Source: Gemmatimonadetes bacterium T265
GTDB lineage: Bacteria > Gemmatimonadota > Gemmatimonadetes > Gemmatimonadales > Gemmatimonadaceae
DNA: 64,000 bases
NCBI GenBank assembly: GCA_019973575.1
Contig: BPUI01000001.1
Location: 1,996,342 to 2,060,341 of the forward strand
Reading direction: 5' to 3'
Part shown: piece after piece, positions 25,318 through 34,587 of the stretch
Layout: each line of letters opens with the position of its first letter
How positions within the stretch are numbered: the stretch's first letter is position 1
The notes under the pieces: generated by a model
What the model saw: only the letters and a program-made list of their open reading frames with translations
Told to the model about the DNA's origin: nothing
Database searches by the model: none
Program-made: the position numbers and the translations under genes

Positions 25318-26148
25318 TTAGGCGCTCGCCCGCGCGCCCCAGGCGAGCGCGCGGAGGGGCAGCCGGCGGAGGACGGCGACCGTCGCGCGGTAGCCGAGCC
25401 CGGGGACGACCGTCACCGGCCCGCCGCGCGCGAGCGCGCGCAGCGAGGCGTCGACGACCGCGTCGGCGCTCATCCAGAGCGCCCCCGGGATCCGCGCCAC
25501 CGCGGCCGCGCCGCGGGCGCCCATGCGCGCGTGGAACTCGGTGCGCGTGAGCCCCGGGCAGAGCGCCTGCACGCGCACGCCCGAGGCCGCGACCTCCGCG
25601 GCGATCCCCTCGCTCAGGAGCTGCAGGAAAGCTTTCGTCGCGTTGTAGGTCGCGTAGCGCGCGTTGGGCGTGAACGCCGCGACCGAGGCGACGTTGACGA
25701 CCGCGCCCGCGTGCCGCGCGACCATCCCCGGGAGCACGGCCTGCGCGAGGCGCAGCGGGGCCGCGCAGTGCACGGCGATCATCCGCGCCTCCAACTCCGG
25801 ATCTCCGCCGACGATGCGGGCGTGCGTGCCGAAGCCGGCGTTGTTGACGAGGAGGTCCACGCGCGGGGCCGCGGAGAGGCGCGCGGCGAGTGTCCGGACG
25901 GCGTCCTCGTCGGCGAGGTCGGCGGGGTGCGTGTCGACGCGGACGCCGTGACGCGCGGCGAGGTCGGCCGCCGTCGCGCCCAGCCGTGCCGCGTCGCGCG
26001 AGACGAGCAGCAGGTCGTGCCCCGCCGCCGCGAGCCGCTCGGCGAAGGCGCGTCCGATCCCGGCGGTCGGGCCGGTGACGACCGCGAGCGGGCGGTCGCC
26101 GGCGTCGTCGTGCGGCGATCGACCGCGCGGCGCGGGGGTAAACGTCAC
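25318..26148 (-). CDS. SDR family oxidoreductase
   Basis: A 276-residue classical short-chain dehydrogenase. The nucleotide motif VVTGPTAGIGRAFAERL is near 30-46, NNAG is in LLVNNAGFGTHARIV, and the catalytic Ser and YxxxK appear in VVNVASVAAFTPNARYATYNATK. The group resembles DltE/YqjQ-like dehydrogenases; the substrate is unknown. I chose GTG 26148. An upstream in-frame ATG at 26241 would add 31 poorly conserved residues. It is the first gene of a minus-strand group that continues with the MDR, MetX-like and DUF429-like genes. Confidence 0.88.
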   Translation of the reverse strand: MTFTPAPRGRSPHDDAGDRPLAVVTGPTAGIGRAFAERLAAAGHDLLLVSRDAARLGATAADLAARHGVRVDTHPADLADEDAVRTLAARLSAAPRVDLLVNNAGFGTHARIVGGDPELEARMIAVHCAAPLRLAQAVLPGMVARHAGAVVNVASVAAFTPNARYATYNATKAFLQLLSEGIAAEVAASGVRVQALCPGLTRTEFHARMGARGAAAVARIPGALWMSADAVVDASLRALARGGPVTVVPGLGYRATVAVLRRLPLRALAWGARASA

Positions 26149-26272
26149 GAAAGTGCCGAGAGCGCGTCGGGAGCGGTGGGCCGACGGGGTCGGCACGAGC
26201 GGGTGGCCGGAATCCTGCCCTGCGGGCTGACCCCGCGGCAAGGCCGGCGGGGGATTTTCGCGAGTTTACGTC

Positions 26273-26920
26273 ATGGCGGATCGTCTCATACGCAACTGGT
26301 GGGCGCTCGGCGCGCGCGGCGTCGCGGCGCTGCTGTTCGGGCTGCTCACGCTCACGTGGCCCGACCTCACGGTCGGCGCGTTCGCGGGGCTGTTCACCAC
26401 GTACGCGCTCGTCGACGGCGTGCTCACGCTGCTCACCGCCGCGCGCTATCGCTCCCGCGCCCGCGACGCGGCTGGCCCGCGCGACCTCGTGCTCGTCGCC
26501 GGCGTCGGCGGGACTGCGCTCGGCGTGCTCGCGTTCGTGTGGCGCGACGCGACGACGGCCGCGCTGCTCGGCATCGTCGCGGCCTGGGCGCTCGTGACGG
26601 GGGCGTGCGAACTCGCGCTCGCGCTCCGCAACCGGCGCCGTATGCCGATGCCGACGGTGCTCGCGGGGGCGGGCGCGGTGCAGGTCGTGCTCGCGCTCGT
26701 CCTATGCGTCGCGGTCGCGGTCGGGACGGTGCGCGTCGGGTGGGAGATCGGGGCGGCGACGATCGCGGCGGGCGCGCTGCGAATCGCGCTCGCCGCGCGC
26801 GCGCGCCGCGTGCCGTTCGCCGCCCGCACGCCGAGCGACCGGAGCGGGGCGCCCGAGGCGCGGGCCGGCGCCGCGGGCGCCGCGGCGACGCCGGAAACCA
26901 GCTCCGGGGTGGCGGCGTAG
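26273..26920 (+). CDS. HdeD-family (DUF308) membrane protein
   Basis: A 215-residue protein with six hydrophobic segments in three helix pairs, opening NWWALGARGVAALLFGLLTL and TWPDLTVGAFAGLF. Repeats of this pattern define DUF308/HdeD. HdeD proteins sit in the inner membrane and are linked to acid resistance in enterobacteria; elsewhere the role is unproved. A polar Ala-rich tail (about 180-215) extends beyond the domain. It is divergent from the SDR gene, with the BamA-like gene 54 bp downstream. Confidence 0.85.
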   Translation: MADRLIRNWWALGARGVAALLFGLLTLTWPDLTVGAFAGLFTTYALVDGVLTLLTAARYRSRARDAAGPRDLVLVAGVGGTALGVLAFVWRDATTAALLGIVAAWALVTGACELALALRNRRRMPMPTVLAGAGAVQVVLALVLCVAVAVGTVRVGWEIGAATIAAGALRIALAARARRVPFAARTPSDRSGAPEARAGAAGAAATPETSSGVAA

Positions 26921-26974
26921 GACGACGCACGCGCGGCGTCCGGCCGGCCGCGTCCACCGCCGTTGCCCTGCCGC

Positions 26975-29749
26975 ATGCTCTCGTTCGCCCTGATCGCCGC
27001 GGCGCTGGTGCCGCAGCTCGCGCCGCTCGATGCGCGCCCGACCGCACGCCCGGACACGACGGCGCGGGACACCGCGACGCTCGCCACGCTGCCCGTGCGC
27101 GCCGACGCCGGCGACGCGGGCGCCCGCGCCCTCCTCGGCCGCGCGCGGGCGGCGCGGCTCGCGCAGGACGCCGCGCTGACGTCCTACGACGCGCACACGT
27201 ACCAGCGGTTCTCCGTCGGACTCGGGCTCGGCGCCTTCGCGCGCGAGCGGCTCCTGCTGCGCACCGAGGGCGCCGCGCACGTGACGTGGGCGCGCGGCGC
27301 GGGCGTGACCGTCGAACAGACCGGCAGCCGGGCCGTCTTCCCGCTCGCCAACGAGCAGCACACCACGGCCGACCTCGTCGACGCGACGCCGATCCCGTAC
27401 TTCCCGGGGCGCGAAACGCTCTGGTTCCCGTCGTCCTCGTTCGGCGTCGCGAAGCCGGACGTCGACCCGACGTCGTTCATCCACCCGCTCGCTAACGGGT
27501 CGGAGGCGTACTACCGCTACGCGCTCGGCGAGTCGTCGGGAATTCGTCTGCCCGACGGTCGCTCGATCGGGCTGCGCGAGCTGAAGATCACGCCGCGCCG
27601 GCCGAGTCCGCGGGCGTTCGTCGGCTCGTTCTGGTTCGACACGGCGAGCGGGCACGTGGTGCGCGCGGTGTACCGGATGAGCGTCGACTTCGACCTCTGG
27701 GCCGCCGCCGACGCGGACGTGCGGCGCCGGCTCGACTCGCTGCGGCAGGCGGCCGCGCATGATACGGCGACGGCGGGCGCGGCCGACCGCCGCCGCGCGC
27801 GGGCGGGCGCGGAGCAGGACATCCGCGAGGAGCACCCGCCGCGGTGGTTCACCTTCGCGACCGGGCCCGTGCGCGCGACGATCTCGGCCATCACGGTCGA
27901 GTACGGGCTGTTCCAGGGGCGCGTGTGGCTGCCGCGGCGGAGCGTCGCGGAAGGCCAGGCGACGAGCGGCTTCCTGCGCATGCCGGTGACGCTCGACGAG
28001 CGGTACCGGTACGACGCGGTGACCGTCGCGGGCGAGGGCGCTCCCGCCCGCGCCGTTTCGTCAGGCACGCCGGGGCGCGACTCTGTGCCTAACAGCGCGG
28101 TGCCTAACAGCGCGACTCGCGCCGCCGCGCCCGCGGTCCTGCGGACGGCGATCGACTCCGCCCTCGCCCTCGCGCCCGCCGACAGCGCCGCGCGGGGCGA
28201 GGTCATGGTCGGCACGTCGGGCGGCCGCGAGGCGCGCGCGGGCCTGCGCGGCACGACCGGCGCCGAGCGGCGGGCGCGGGTCGACTCGCTGCTGCGCGCG
28301 TGGGCGCGCGCCGGCGTCGACCTGACGCGGCGGTCGGACTCGCTCACCGCGCTCGGGGACAGCGCGGGCGCGCGGCGCCTAACGGGTGAGCGCGACCGGC
28401 TGCGGCGGCGCGCGGCGGGGCTCGCGCGGCGCGAGTCGCAGTGCGGGAGCGGGGCGACGTTCTACGACGCGGGCGCCTCGCACCGCGGCGACGACGGGCC
28501 GGTGGTGCGCGTGCGCCGGCCGTGCGACCGCTCGACGCTCGCCACCTCGCCCGACCTTCCGAAATCGCCGTACGACGCGGACGAAACCCCGACGGGAGCC
28601 GCCGACCGCGCGGCGCTGTTGTCGGCACTCGACGGGGTCGTGCCGGCGGCCTGGCCGCCGCACGCGCCCCGCCTGCGCACCGGGCTCGACCTCGTGCGCT
28701 TCAACCGCGTCGAGGGGCTCTCGGTCGGCGTCGGGGCGACGACCACGCTCCCCGCCGGCTACGCGGCCGACGCGACGCTCCGGCTCGGGCTCGCCGACTT
28801 CGTCCCGAACGCGGAGCTCGGCGTCACGCGCACGCGCGGCGCGTCGAACCCGTCGACCCTCCGCCTCGCGGCGTACCACCGCCTCGCGGTCGCGAACGAC
28901 GACTGGGGCAACCCGCTCGGCTTCGGCGCCTCGCTCGCGGCGGCGCTCTACGGGCGGGACGAAGGATTCTACTACCGGAGCTGGGGCGCGGAGCTGCGCG
29001 GGACGCGGCCGGCCGACGCACTCGTCGACCCGGACGCGACGCCCTCGACCGGCTGGAATCCGCTCGACCTCTTCCGCGGCGCCGCGCTCGGCTGGCGCGT
29101 GTTCGCGGAGGACGAGCGGGGCGCGGCGGCCGAGCTGCGCAAGGGCGCGATCGGCCCGCGCTACGTGCCGAACGTCGCGGCCGACCGACTCGCCGCGTTC
29201 GGCGTGGGCGGCGATCTGGCGCGGACGTTCGGGGCGGACCCGGCCGGGCTGCGGGCGACGGTGCGCGCCCGCGTGGAGGGAGCAGCCGCGCGCTATGCCG
29301 ATGACGGCCCCGGCCCGCGGACCGCGCCGTACGCCCGCGCGTTAGGCGAGGTGACACTCTCCCGCCCGCTCGGCTTCGTGACGCCGAGCGTGACGGCGGC
29401 GACGGGCGCGCTGGCCGGCGGGCGCGTGCCGGTGCAGCGTCTGTTCTACCTCGGCGGCTTGCAGACGGTGCGCGGCAACTTCCCGCGTGCGGAGGGGGAC
29501 GGGTACATCGGGCGCCAATTCTGGCTCACGCGCGCGGAGCTCGGGTTAGGTACCGGGACGCTCGTGCGGCCGGTGGTGTTCTTCGATGCGGGGCGGGCGG
29601 GGGAGCGGGCGTTCGCGCGCGGGGAGACGCTGCGCGGGGCGGGCGCGGGCGCGACGTTCCTCGACGGGCTGCTGCGGGCGGAGGTCGCGAAGGGGTTGGG
29701 GGCGCAGAAGGCGGTCCGGGTGGATCTGTCGCTCGGGGGGCGGTTCTAG
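26975..29749 (+). CDS. Large secreted protein with C-terminal BamA/surface-antigen-like barrel
   Basis: A 924-residue protein with a short signal peptide (about 1-18). The N-terminal half has beta-rich segments recalling DUF5686-type outer-membrane proteins (RVWLPRRSVAEGQA, DERYRYDAVTVAGEG). A long Ala/Arg/Asp/Ser-rich helical stretch near 395-480 interrupts it. The C-terminal third looks like an Omp85-type barrel, with a QRLFYLGGLQTVRGNF loop near 820, a VVFFDAGRAGERAF strand and a terminal Phe. It is likely an outer-membrane assembly or export protein, but POTRA repeats are not obvious. I chose ATG 26975 rather than TTG 26963. Two adjacent identical GCCTAAC-containing units near 28085-28105 encode VPNSAVPNSA. 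Confidence 0.75.
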   Translation: MLSFALIAAALVPQLAPLDARPTARPDTTARDTATLATLPVRADAGDAGARALLGRARAARLAQDAALTSYDAHTYQRFSVGLGLGAFARERLLLRTEGAAHVTWARGAGVTVEQTGSRAVFPLANEQHTTADLVDATPIPYFPGRETLWFPSSSFGVAKPDVDPTSFIHPLANGSEAYYRYALGESSGIRLPDGRSIGLRELKITPRRPSPRAFVGSFWFDTASGHVVRAVYRMSVDFDLWAAADADVRRRLDSLRQAAAHDTATAGAADRRRARAGAEQDIREEHPPRWFTFATGPVRATISAITVEYGLFQGRVWLPRRSVAEGQATSGFLRMPVTLDERYRYDAVTVAGEGAPARAVSSGTPGRDSVPNSAVPNSATRAAAPAVLRTAIDSALALAPADSAARGEVMVGTSGGREARAGLRGTTGAERRARVDSLLRAWARAGVDLTRRSDSLTALGDSAGARRLTGERDRLRRRAAGLARRESQCGSGATFYDAGASHRGDDGPVVRVRRPCDRSTLATSPDLPKSPYDADETPTGAADRAALLSALDGVVPAAWPPHAPRLRTGLDLVRFNRVEGLSVGVGATTTLPAGYAADATLRLGLADFVPNAELGVTRTRGASNPSTLRLAAYHRLAVANDDWGNPLGFGASLAAALYGRDEGFYYRSWGAELRGTRPADALVDPDATPSTGWNPLDLFRGAALGWRVFAEDERGAAAELRKGAIGPRYVPNVAADRLAAFGVGGDLARTFGADPAGLRATVRARVEGAAARYADDGPGPRTAPYARALGEVTLSRPLGFVTPSVTAATGALAGGRVPVQRLFYLGGLQTVRGNFPRAEGDGYIGRQFWLTRAELGLGTGTLVRPVVFFDAGRAGERAFARGETLRGAGAGATFLDGLLRAEVAKGLGAQKAVRVDLSLGGRF

Positions 29750-29907
29750 CGGGACGAGGGTGCTGGCGCGCCACCGCGTCACTATTGCTACTTCGGGGCG
29801 CGCGTGGTACGCTGGCGCCGGCGCTCGGACGCGGGCGCGCTCGTTTGGCCGACGTCCTCCTGCGCGGCGTAGGGGTGGGCGCGGCCGTTCTCCCTCCCCC
29901 CCTCGCC

Positions 29908-31458
29908 ATGACAGACCGCCGTTTGTCGCAGGGCGCCCCCGCCGCGCTCCGCACGTCTCTCGCGCTTGCCCCGCTCGCGCTCGCGGCGGCGGGATGCGCC
30001 GACCGCGTCCCGACCGGTCCGACGTCCGCGCTCAGTGCCGCCCGGCAGGTGCCGGGCGTGCCGGCGACGCCGCGCTACTGGGTCGCGCTGGCGACGCCTG
30101 GTACCACACTGCCCACCGCGGCGCTCGCCGCGGCGGGCGGGGCGAAGGTGGTGGGCGCGATCCGGCAACTCAACGTCCTCGTCGTCGCGAACGCGACCAA
30201 TCCGGCGGCGCTCGTCACGACCGGGGTCCGCGGCGTCCAGCGGGAGTTCATGGGGCAGGTCGACGACCAGGTGCTGCCGGCCGCAGGCCTCGGCGGGAAC
30301 GCGGCGGCCGGAACGCCGCCGTGGTACCGGAGCGGCGTCCAGTGGGACATGCGCGTGATGCACGCCGACTATGGCTGGGCCAACACGACGCAGGGCGCCG
30401 GGATCAACGTCTGCATCGTCGACTCGGGCGTCGACCAGGGGCACCAGGAGCTTGCCGGGCGCGTGACGACGCGCGTCAACCTCGTCACCGACACCGCGGC
30501 CGTGGAGCAAACCGTCGAGGACCTCGTCGGGCACGGCTCGCACGTCGCGGGGACGGTCGCTGCCGGCGGCGTCGTCATCAACGGCGTCGCGCCGCGGGCC
30601 AACATCTTGAGCGCCCGTGTGCTGGGCGCGTCGGGCTACGGGTCGGGTACCGACATCGTGAACGGCATCCTGTGGTGTGCGGACCACGGCGCGCACGTCG
30701 TGAACATGAGCATCCAGGGCCGCCTCTACGGCGACCGGGCCTTCATCGACTACTACGGCCCGTACGTCCTCGACCTCTACGGGTCGGCCGTCAAGTACGC
30801 GACCGACCGCGGGACGGCCGTCGTCACGATCGCCGGCAACTTCAACTTGCAGCTGCCGAACCCGGGCGGGTTGCAGCTCGAGTACCCGGGACAGGTGCCG
30901 GAGGCACTCACGGTCGGCGCGACCGGACCGGTGACCAAGCACGCGTACGCGACCGTCGCGAGCGGCTTCGACCCGTTCGACCCCGCCAAGGTGTGGCAGG
31001 GGCCCGACGGCCGCGCGTTCTACTCCGACTACGGCACCGCGGTCGACGTGTTCGGGCCGGGAGGGCGCGGCGGCATCCCGTACTCGTTCCCGCACTACTT
31101 GGTGAACGGCGTGCCCCAGGGCAGCGCGCTCGACTTCGTCTGGTCGCTGTGCGCCGGGACGACCGCCCAGGCCGGCGCGATCAACGTCGGCGGGGTACCC
31201 GGCGCGCCCGCCACCTGCGCCGGGCAGCGAGACCGCTACATCGGCTACTCCGGGACGAGCATGGCCGCCCCGCACGTCGCGGGAATCGCGGCGCTCCTCT
31301 ACGCCGCCGTCGGCGGGACGCGGAGCGCGACGAACGTCGCGCGGATCGTGCAGTGCATCAAGAGTACGACCGACGTCATCGGCCCCGCGAGCGTCTTCGG
31401 CGGCGGCCGCGTGAACGAGCAGAAGGCGCTCGCCGCGGTGCGGGCCGGCGCCTGCTGA
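29908..31458 (+). CDS. Subtilisin-like (S8) serine peptidase lipoprotein
   Basis: A 516-residue lipoprotein precursor with a lipobox at Cys30 (LALAAAGC). An inhibitor-I9-like propeptide region lies near 55-120. The S8 catalytic domain has Asp172 in VCIVDSGVD, His209 in LVGHGSHVAGT, an oxyanion Asn in TIAGNFN and Ser451 in GYSGTSMAAPHVAG. It should be a surface- or periplasm-anchored endopeptidase, autoprocessed after export. It precedes the PEP-CTERM protein gene by 90 bp on the same strand. The 158-bp gap upstream holds no gene that I can see and may contain its promoter. Confidence 0.92.
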   Translation: MTDRRLSQGAPAALRTSLALAPLALAAAGCADRVPTGPTSALSAARQVPGVPATPRYWVALATPGTTLPTAALAAAGGAKVVGAIRQLNVLVVANATNPAALVTTGVRGVQREFMGQVDDQVLPAAGLGGNAAAGTPPWYRSGVQWDMRVMHADYGWANTTQGAGINVCIVDSGVDQGHQELAGRVTTRVNLVTDTAAVEQTVEDLVGHGSHVAGTVAAGGVVINGVAPRANILSARVLGASGYGSGTDIVNGILWCADHGAHVVNMSIQGRLYGDRAFIDYYGPYVLDLYGSAVKYATDRGTAVVTIAGNFNLQLPNPGGLQLEYPGQVPEALTVGATGPVTKHAYATVASGFDPFDPAKVWQGPDGRAFYSDYGTAVDVFGPGGRGGIPYSFPHYLVNGVPQGSALDFVWSLCAGTTAQAGAINVGGVPGAPATCAGQRDRYIGYSGTSMAAPHVAGIAALLYAAVGGTRSATNVARIVQCIKSTTDVIGPASVFGGGRVNEQKALAAVRAGAC

Positions 31459-31548
31459 CTCCGGCGGCCCCACCCGCGACTCGCCGGTCTCCGACCGCGG
31501 CGGCCGGCGGCCGCCGAGGCCTTTCCAACGCTTCGATCGCCTAACATC

Positions 31549-32262
31549 ATGCTTCGTCGCCTCGCCCGCGCCGCGTCCGCCGCGGCGCTCACCCTGCTCG
31601 CCGCCGCGCCGCTCGCCGCGCAGGCGGTCCGCATCGACTTCGCCGAGTACGCGAGCGACACGACGCGCGAGTACGCGGCGACCGTCGGCCAGCCGCTGAC
31701 GTCCAAGGGCTTCGACTTCTACGAGGCGTTCGGCTCCTCGACGCGCAACGTGCTCGGCACGTGGGGGACCGCCGACGCCGGGGCGGTCAACCGCCCGTCG
31801 AACGGCGGTACGTCGACGGGCCTCTACGCCACGGTGCCGGGCGCGGAGATCGACATGTACGTGGCCGGGGACGACCCGTTCGTCCCGGTGCGCACGTTCA
31901 ACCTGTACTCGATCGACGTCGCGCACCTGTTCTCGACGCCCTACGCGCCGTTCCTGCAGCCCTTCGACCTCACGTTCTTCGGCATCCTCGCGTCCGGCGG
32001 GTTCGTTTACCAGACGTTCACGATTCCCGCCCCGCCGCTGATCGGAGGCCAACAAACGCCCGTCTACCACACGCTCACGTTCGACGCCGACTTCCGCGGC
32101 CTCGACGACGTGTTCTGGGATCAAGACTATTCCTACGTGTCGGTCGAGCACCAGTTCACGAACGTCGTGGCCGAGGTGACGCCGGAGCCGTCGACATACG
32201 CGCTGCTCGGCGTCGGGCTCGCGGGCGTGCTGGTCGTCGCGCGGCGCCGCCGCGAGGCCTAA
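31549..32262 (+). CDS. PEP-CTERM sorting-domain protein
   Basis: A 237-residue secreted protein with a signal peptide (about 1-25, ending LAAQA) and a beta-rich, aromatic central region without recognised domain. The C-terminus is a classical PEP-CTERM tag: TPEPSTYALLG, hydrophobic helix, then an ARRRREA basic end. Such proteins are processed by the exosortase/EpsH system during export to the surface or exopolysaccharide. No exosortase is in the window, so it must be encoded elsewhere. The stop codon TAA is part of GCCTAAC, and another copy of the heptamer lies just before the ATG. Confidence 0.85.
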   Translation: MLRRLARAASAAALTLLAAAPLAAQAVRIDFAEYASDTTREYAATVGQPLTSKGFDFYEAFGSSTRNVLGTWGTADAGAVNRPSNGGTSTGLYATVPGAEIDMYVAGDDPFVPVRTFNLYSIDVAHLFSTPYAPFLQPFDLTFFGILASGGFVYQTFTIPAPPLIGGQQTPVYHTLTFDADFRGLDDVFWDQDYSYVSVEHQFTNVVAEVTPEPSTYALLGVGLAGVLVVARRRREA

Positions 32263-32295
32263 CGGCGGCAGCCTGACGGGGTCCGTCCGGCGCCC

Positions 32296-32793
32296 TCAGC
32301 AGGGGCGCCGGACCGTGCGGCGCGCGAACCGCACGACGCCGTCCGGGCGCGGCACGCGCACGACGTCGACCGGCGCGGTCATCACCGCGGCCGTCATGCA
32401 GCCCGGCCCCGGTTCGGTGACGGTGTAGTCCACCACCGTGTCGGGGCCGTCGCGCCGGACGTTGGTGACCCGCACGTCGTACCCGCCCGAGCTCCGCGGT
32501 CCGATCGCGACGAGCACGACGCTCGACGTCGTGAAGTCGACCGCCGGGAGTGGGGGCGCGACCATCCCGTTGTTCAGCTGCGCCCACGCCGCCTCCCACG
32601 CGGCGCGGTCGCGCAGGACGGTCTCCTCGCCGGTCGGGTACTGGCTCATCTGCGCGTGGTAGATCGATTCGGGCGCGGCGGGCTGTGACACGGGGGGCGG
32701 GTGGTGGTCCGGGCGTGCGGCCGGCGCCGGCCCGCCCGGCGTGCAGGCGGCGAGGGCGGCCGTTAGGCCGAGGATGACGCGGAAGCCTGGCAT
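32296..32793 (-). CDS. PrcB-like lipoprotein
   Basis: A 165-residue lipoprotein with a lipobox near residue 16 (LTAALAAC). The C-terminal domain (about 60-160) matches PrcB_C: an ERDRAAW-like segment, VVLVAIGPRSSGGYDVRV, VDYTVTEPGPGC and a VVRVPRPDGVVRFAR ending. In oral spirochaetes PrcB is a lipoprotein partner of the dentilisin subtilase. The neighbouring subtilase lipoprotein at 29908 makes a functional link plausible, though the genes are convergent and separated by the PEP-CTERM gene. Confidence 0.75.
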   Translation of the reverse strand: MPGFRVILGLTAALAACTPGGPAPAARPDHHPPPVSQPAAPESIYHAQMSQYPTGEETVLRDRAAWEAAWAQLNNGMVAPPLPAVDFTTSSVVLVAIGPRSSGGYDVRVTNVRRDGPDTVVDYTVTEPGPGCMTAAVMTAPVDVVRVPRPDGVVRFARRTVRRPC

Positions 32794-32871
32794 CGGACGG
32801 TGACCGGAGGGTGAGCGTCGGCCGGCCTCGTACCCGCCGGGGCCGGACGCGTGCCGGGGCGCAACCCGGGT

Positions 32872-34566
32872 TCAATCCGTCGCGCCGAGTACGTGCACGG
32901 ACGCGACCCGGTCCGCGACGCGCGCGATCGAGGCGGGCTCGCCGCCGCGGACGACGGCGAGCGGTCCCGGGTTCGCCTCCTCGCCGGGCGCGAGGACGCG
33001 CGTGGCGCCCTGTTCGGCGAGCAGCGCGTCGGTCCGCGCGCGCAGCCGCCCGCTGCTCCACTCCGGGTGCTCGAATTCCACCGCGATCGGGAGCCCGCCC
33101 CACCGCGCGAGACAGCCGCGGAGTGCCTCCGCCCGCTCGCGGCTCGGCCCGAACTCGCGCGGCGCCCGGACGAGCACCGCGCCGAGCGCGCCGCGCCCGG
33201 CGAGCACGTCGACCGCTGCGCGGAAGCGGGCGTGGAGCGCGTCGCGGACCGCGTCGGGCACGTGTTCGCCCGCGACGCGCTCCGCGCCGGCGAGTGCGGG
33301 CGGGAGCAGGTCGCGGACGGCCCGCGGGAGGCGGTGCGGGCGGACGGGTCCGCCGAGCAGGGCGGTGTGCGCGTAGACGTCGAAGAGGAGGCCGGCGGGG
33401 GCGCGGGCCGCCCAGAGCGCGGCGAGGGCCGGAGCGAACACCCGCGCGCGCGTCGACGCGGCGACCGCGAGCGGGTAGCGGGCGGCGTAGTGACGCAGCC
33501 GCGCGGCGGCGTCGGGCGGCGGGTCGGCGTTAGGGGCGAGGGCGTCGGCGTCGTCCCGCTCCCAGGCCGAGGTGCCGGCGTAGACGAGCGCGCGGCCGAC
33601 CCGCCGCGGCGCGACGGCGTACCCCGCGTCGCCGCGCTCCTCGTCGGCGCGCTCGTGGTCGGCACACTCGTCGTCGGCGCGCCCCTCGGCCGCAGGCGGC
33701 GCCGCGTCCGGGGCGGCCCCGACCGCGGCCGGCGCGGGCGTGCGGCGCGTCGCCGCGGCTTCGACCATGCGGCGCACGCGGGCGGGCGCGTCGCGGACCA
33801 TCGGCGCGATGAGCGGCGCCTCGGGGAGGTTCCGCCAGTAGCGCTTCGGCATCTCCGCGCGCATCGCCTGCAGCTTGACGCGCGCCGGGTTGAAGACGTG
33901 CGCGTAGTACGTGCCCCAGAGGTGCTCGAGCGCGTCGGCCGAGGGGGCGGCGCGGCGGGGGACGCCGGGGCCGACGCTGAGCGCGGCGCCGTCCCAGCGG
34001 ACCGAGACGCGCGGCGTGAGCACGGCCCAGCGCATGTTGGCGAAGCGGCGGACGAAGAGCTCGGCCGCCTGCTCGACGACGTCGTGCTCGGGCTCGAACC
34101 AGGCGACGTACTCGTCGACGCCGTCGGCCGCGCGCACGAGGCGGAAGCGCACGAACGCGTGCAGCTTGTGCACCTCGCGCCGGACCGCCTTCGCCATGCG
34201 GGCGAGCTGGAGCACGTCGGGGTCGACGGCCACGGCGAGCAGGTGCGGCTCCCCGCCGCGCGTGAGCCGCCAGAGGACGCGGTAGAGCGTCGCCCAGCGC
34301 TCCGGGTCGCGGTGGCAGGCGACCATCGCGCCGAGCGCGAGGAAGCGGCGCGGCACGGCGGCGGCGGGGTGCGCGGCCGGAACGCTGGCCGCGTTAGGCG
34401 CTGGCGCCGGGCGCGGCGCGGCGTCGGGCGCGTCGAGCGGGAGGGCGTGCTGCGCGTCGCCGGCGGGCTGCCAGACGGCGTGCGCCGGCGCGAGGTCGGC
34501 CGCGAGCGCCGCGCGCGCCGCCGCGCGCCAGCCCTCGAACGTGCCGTCGAAGGGGACGGCCGGCAT
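32872..34566 (-). CDS. TIGR03915 (DUF4130) DNA repair-associated domain fused to DUF72
   Basis: A 564-residue fusion. Residues 1-275 follow TIGR03915/DUF4130: FDGTFEGWRAAARAAL at the start, a KLHAFVRFRLV segment, WFEPEHDVVEQAAELFVRRF, and KRYWRNLPEA near 255. This family always accompanies the radical SAM protein encoded just upstream. After an acidic linker (about 275-325), residues 326-560 resemble a DUF72 TIM barrel: YAGTSAWE, RLRHYAARYPLAVAAST, a FDVYAHTALLGG segment and IAVEFEHPEW. In known genomes the C-terminal partner is a uracil-DNA-glycosylase-like domain; DUF72 here is unusual. The gene lies 21 bp after the radical SAM gene. Confidence 0.8.
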   Translation of the reverse strand: MPAVPFDGTFEGWRAAARAALAADLAPAHAVWQPAGDAQHALPLDAPDAAPRPAPAPNAASVPAAHPAAAVPRRFLALGAMVACHRDPERWATLYRVLWRLTRGGEPHLLAVAVDPDVLQLARMAKAVRREVHKLHAFVRFRLVRAADGVDEYVAWFEPEHDVVEQAAELFVRRFANMRWAVLTPRVSVRWDGAALSVGPGVPRRAAPSADALEHLWGTYYAHVFNPARVKLQAMRAEMPKRYWRNLPEAPLIAPMVRDAPARVRRMVEAAATRRTPAPAAVGAAPDAAPPAAEGRADDECADHERADEERGDAGYAVAPRRVGRALVYAGTSAWERDDADALAPNADPPPDAAARLRHYAARYPLAVAASTRARVFAPALAALWAARAPAGLLFDVYAHTALLGGPVRPHRLPRAVRDLLPPALAGAERVAGEHVPDAVRDALHARFRAAVDVLAGRGALGAVLVRAPREFGPSRERAEALRGCLARWGGLPIAVEFEHPEWSSGRLRARTDALLAEQGATRVLAPGEEANPGPLAVVRGGEPASIARVADRVASVHVLGATD

Positions 34567-34587
34567 CAGCGCGCGCTCACGCCGCGG

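Noticed and set aside
26149-26241. Longer N-terminus for the SDR gene
   Set aside because: The added residues are low-complexity and the conserved fold begins well after the GTG at 26148.
28080-28110. Possible microsatellite (two GCCTAACAGCGC units)
   Set aside because: Only two copies within an open frame; treated as part of the heptamer pattern.
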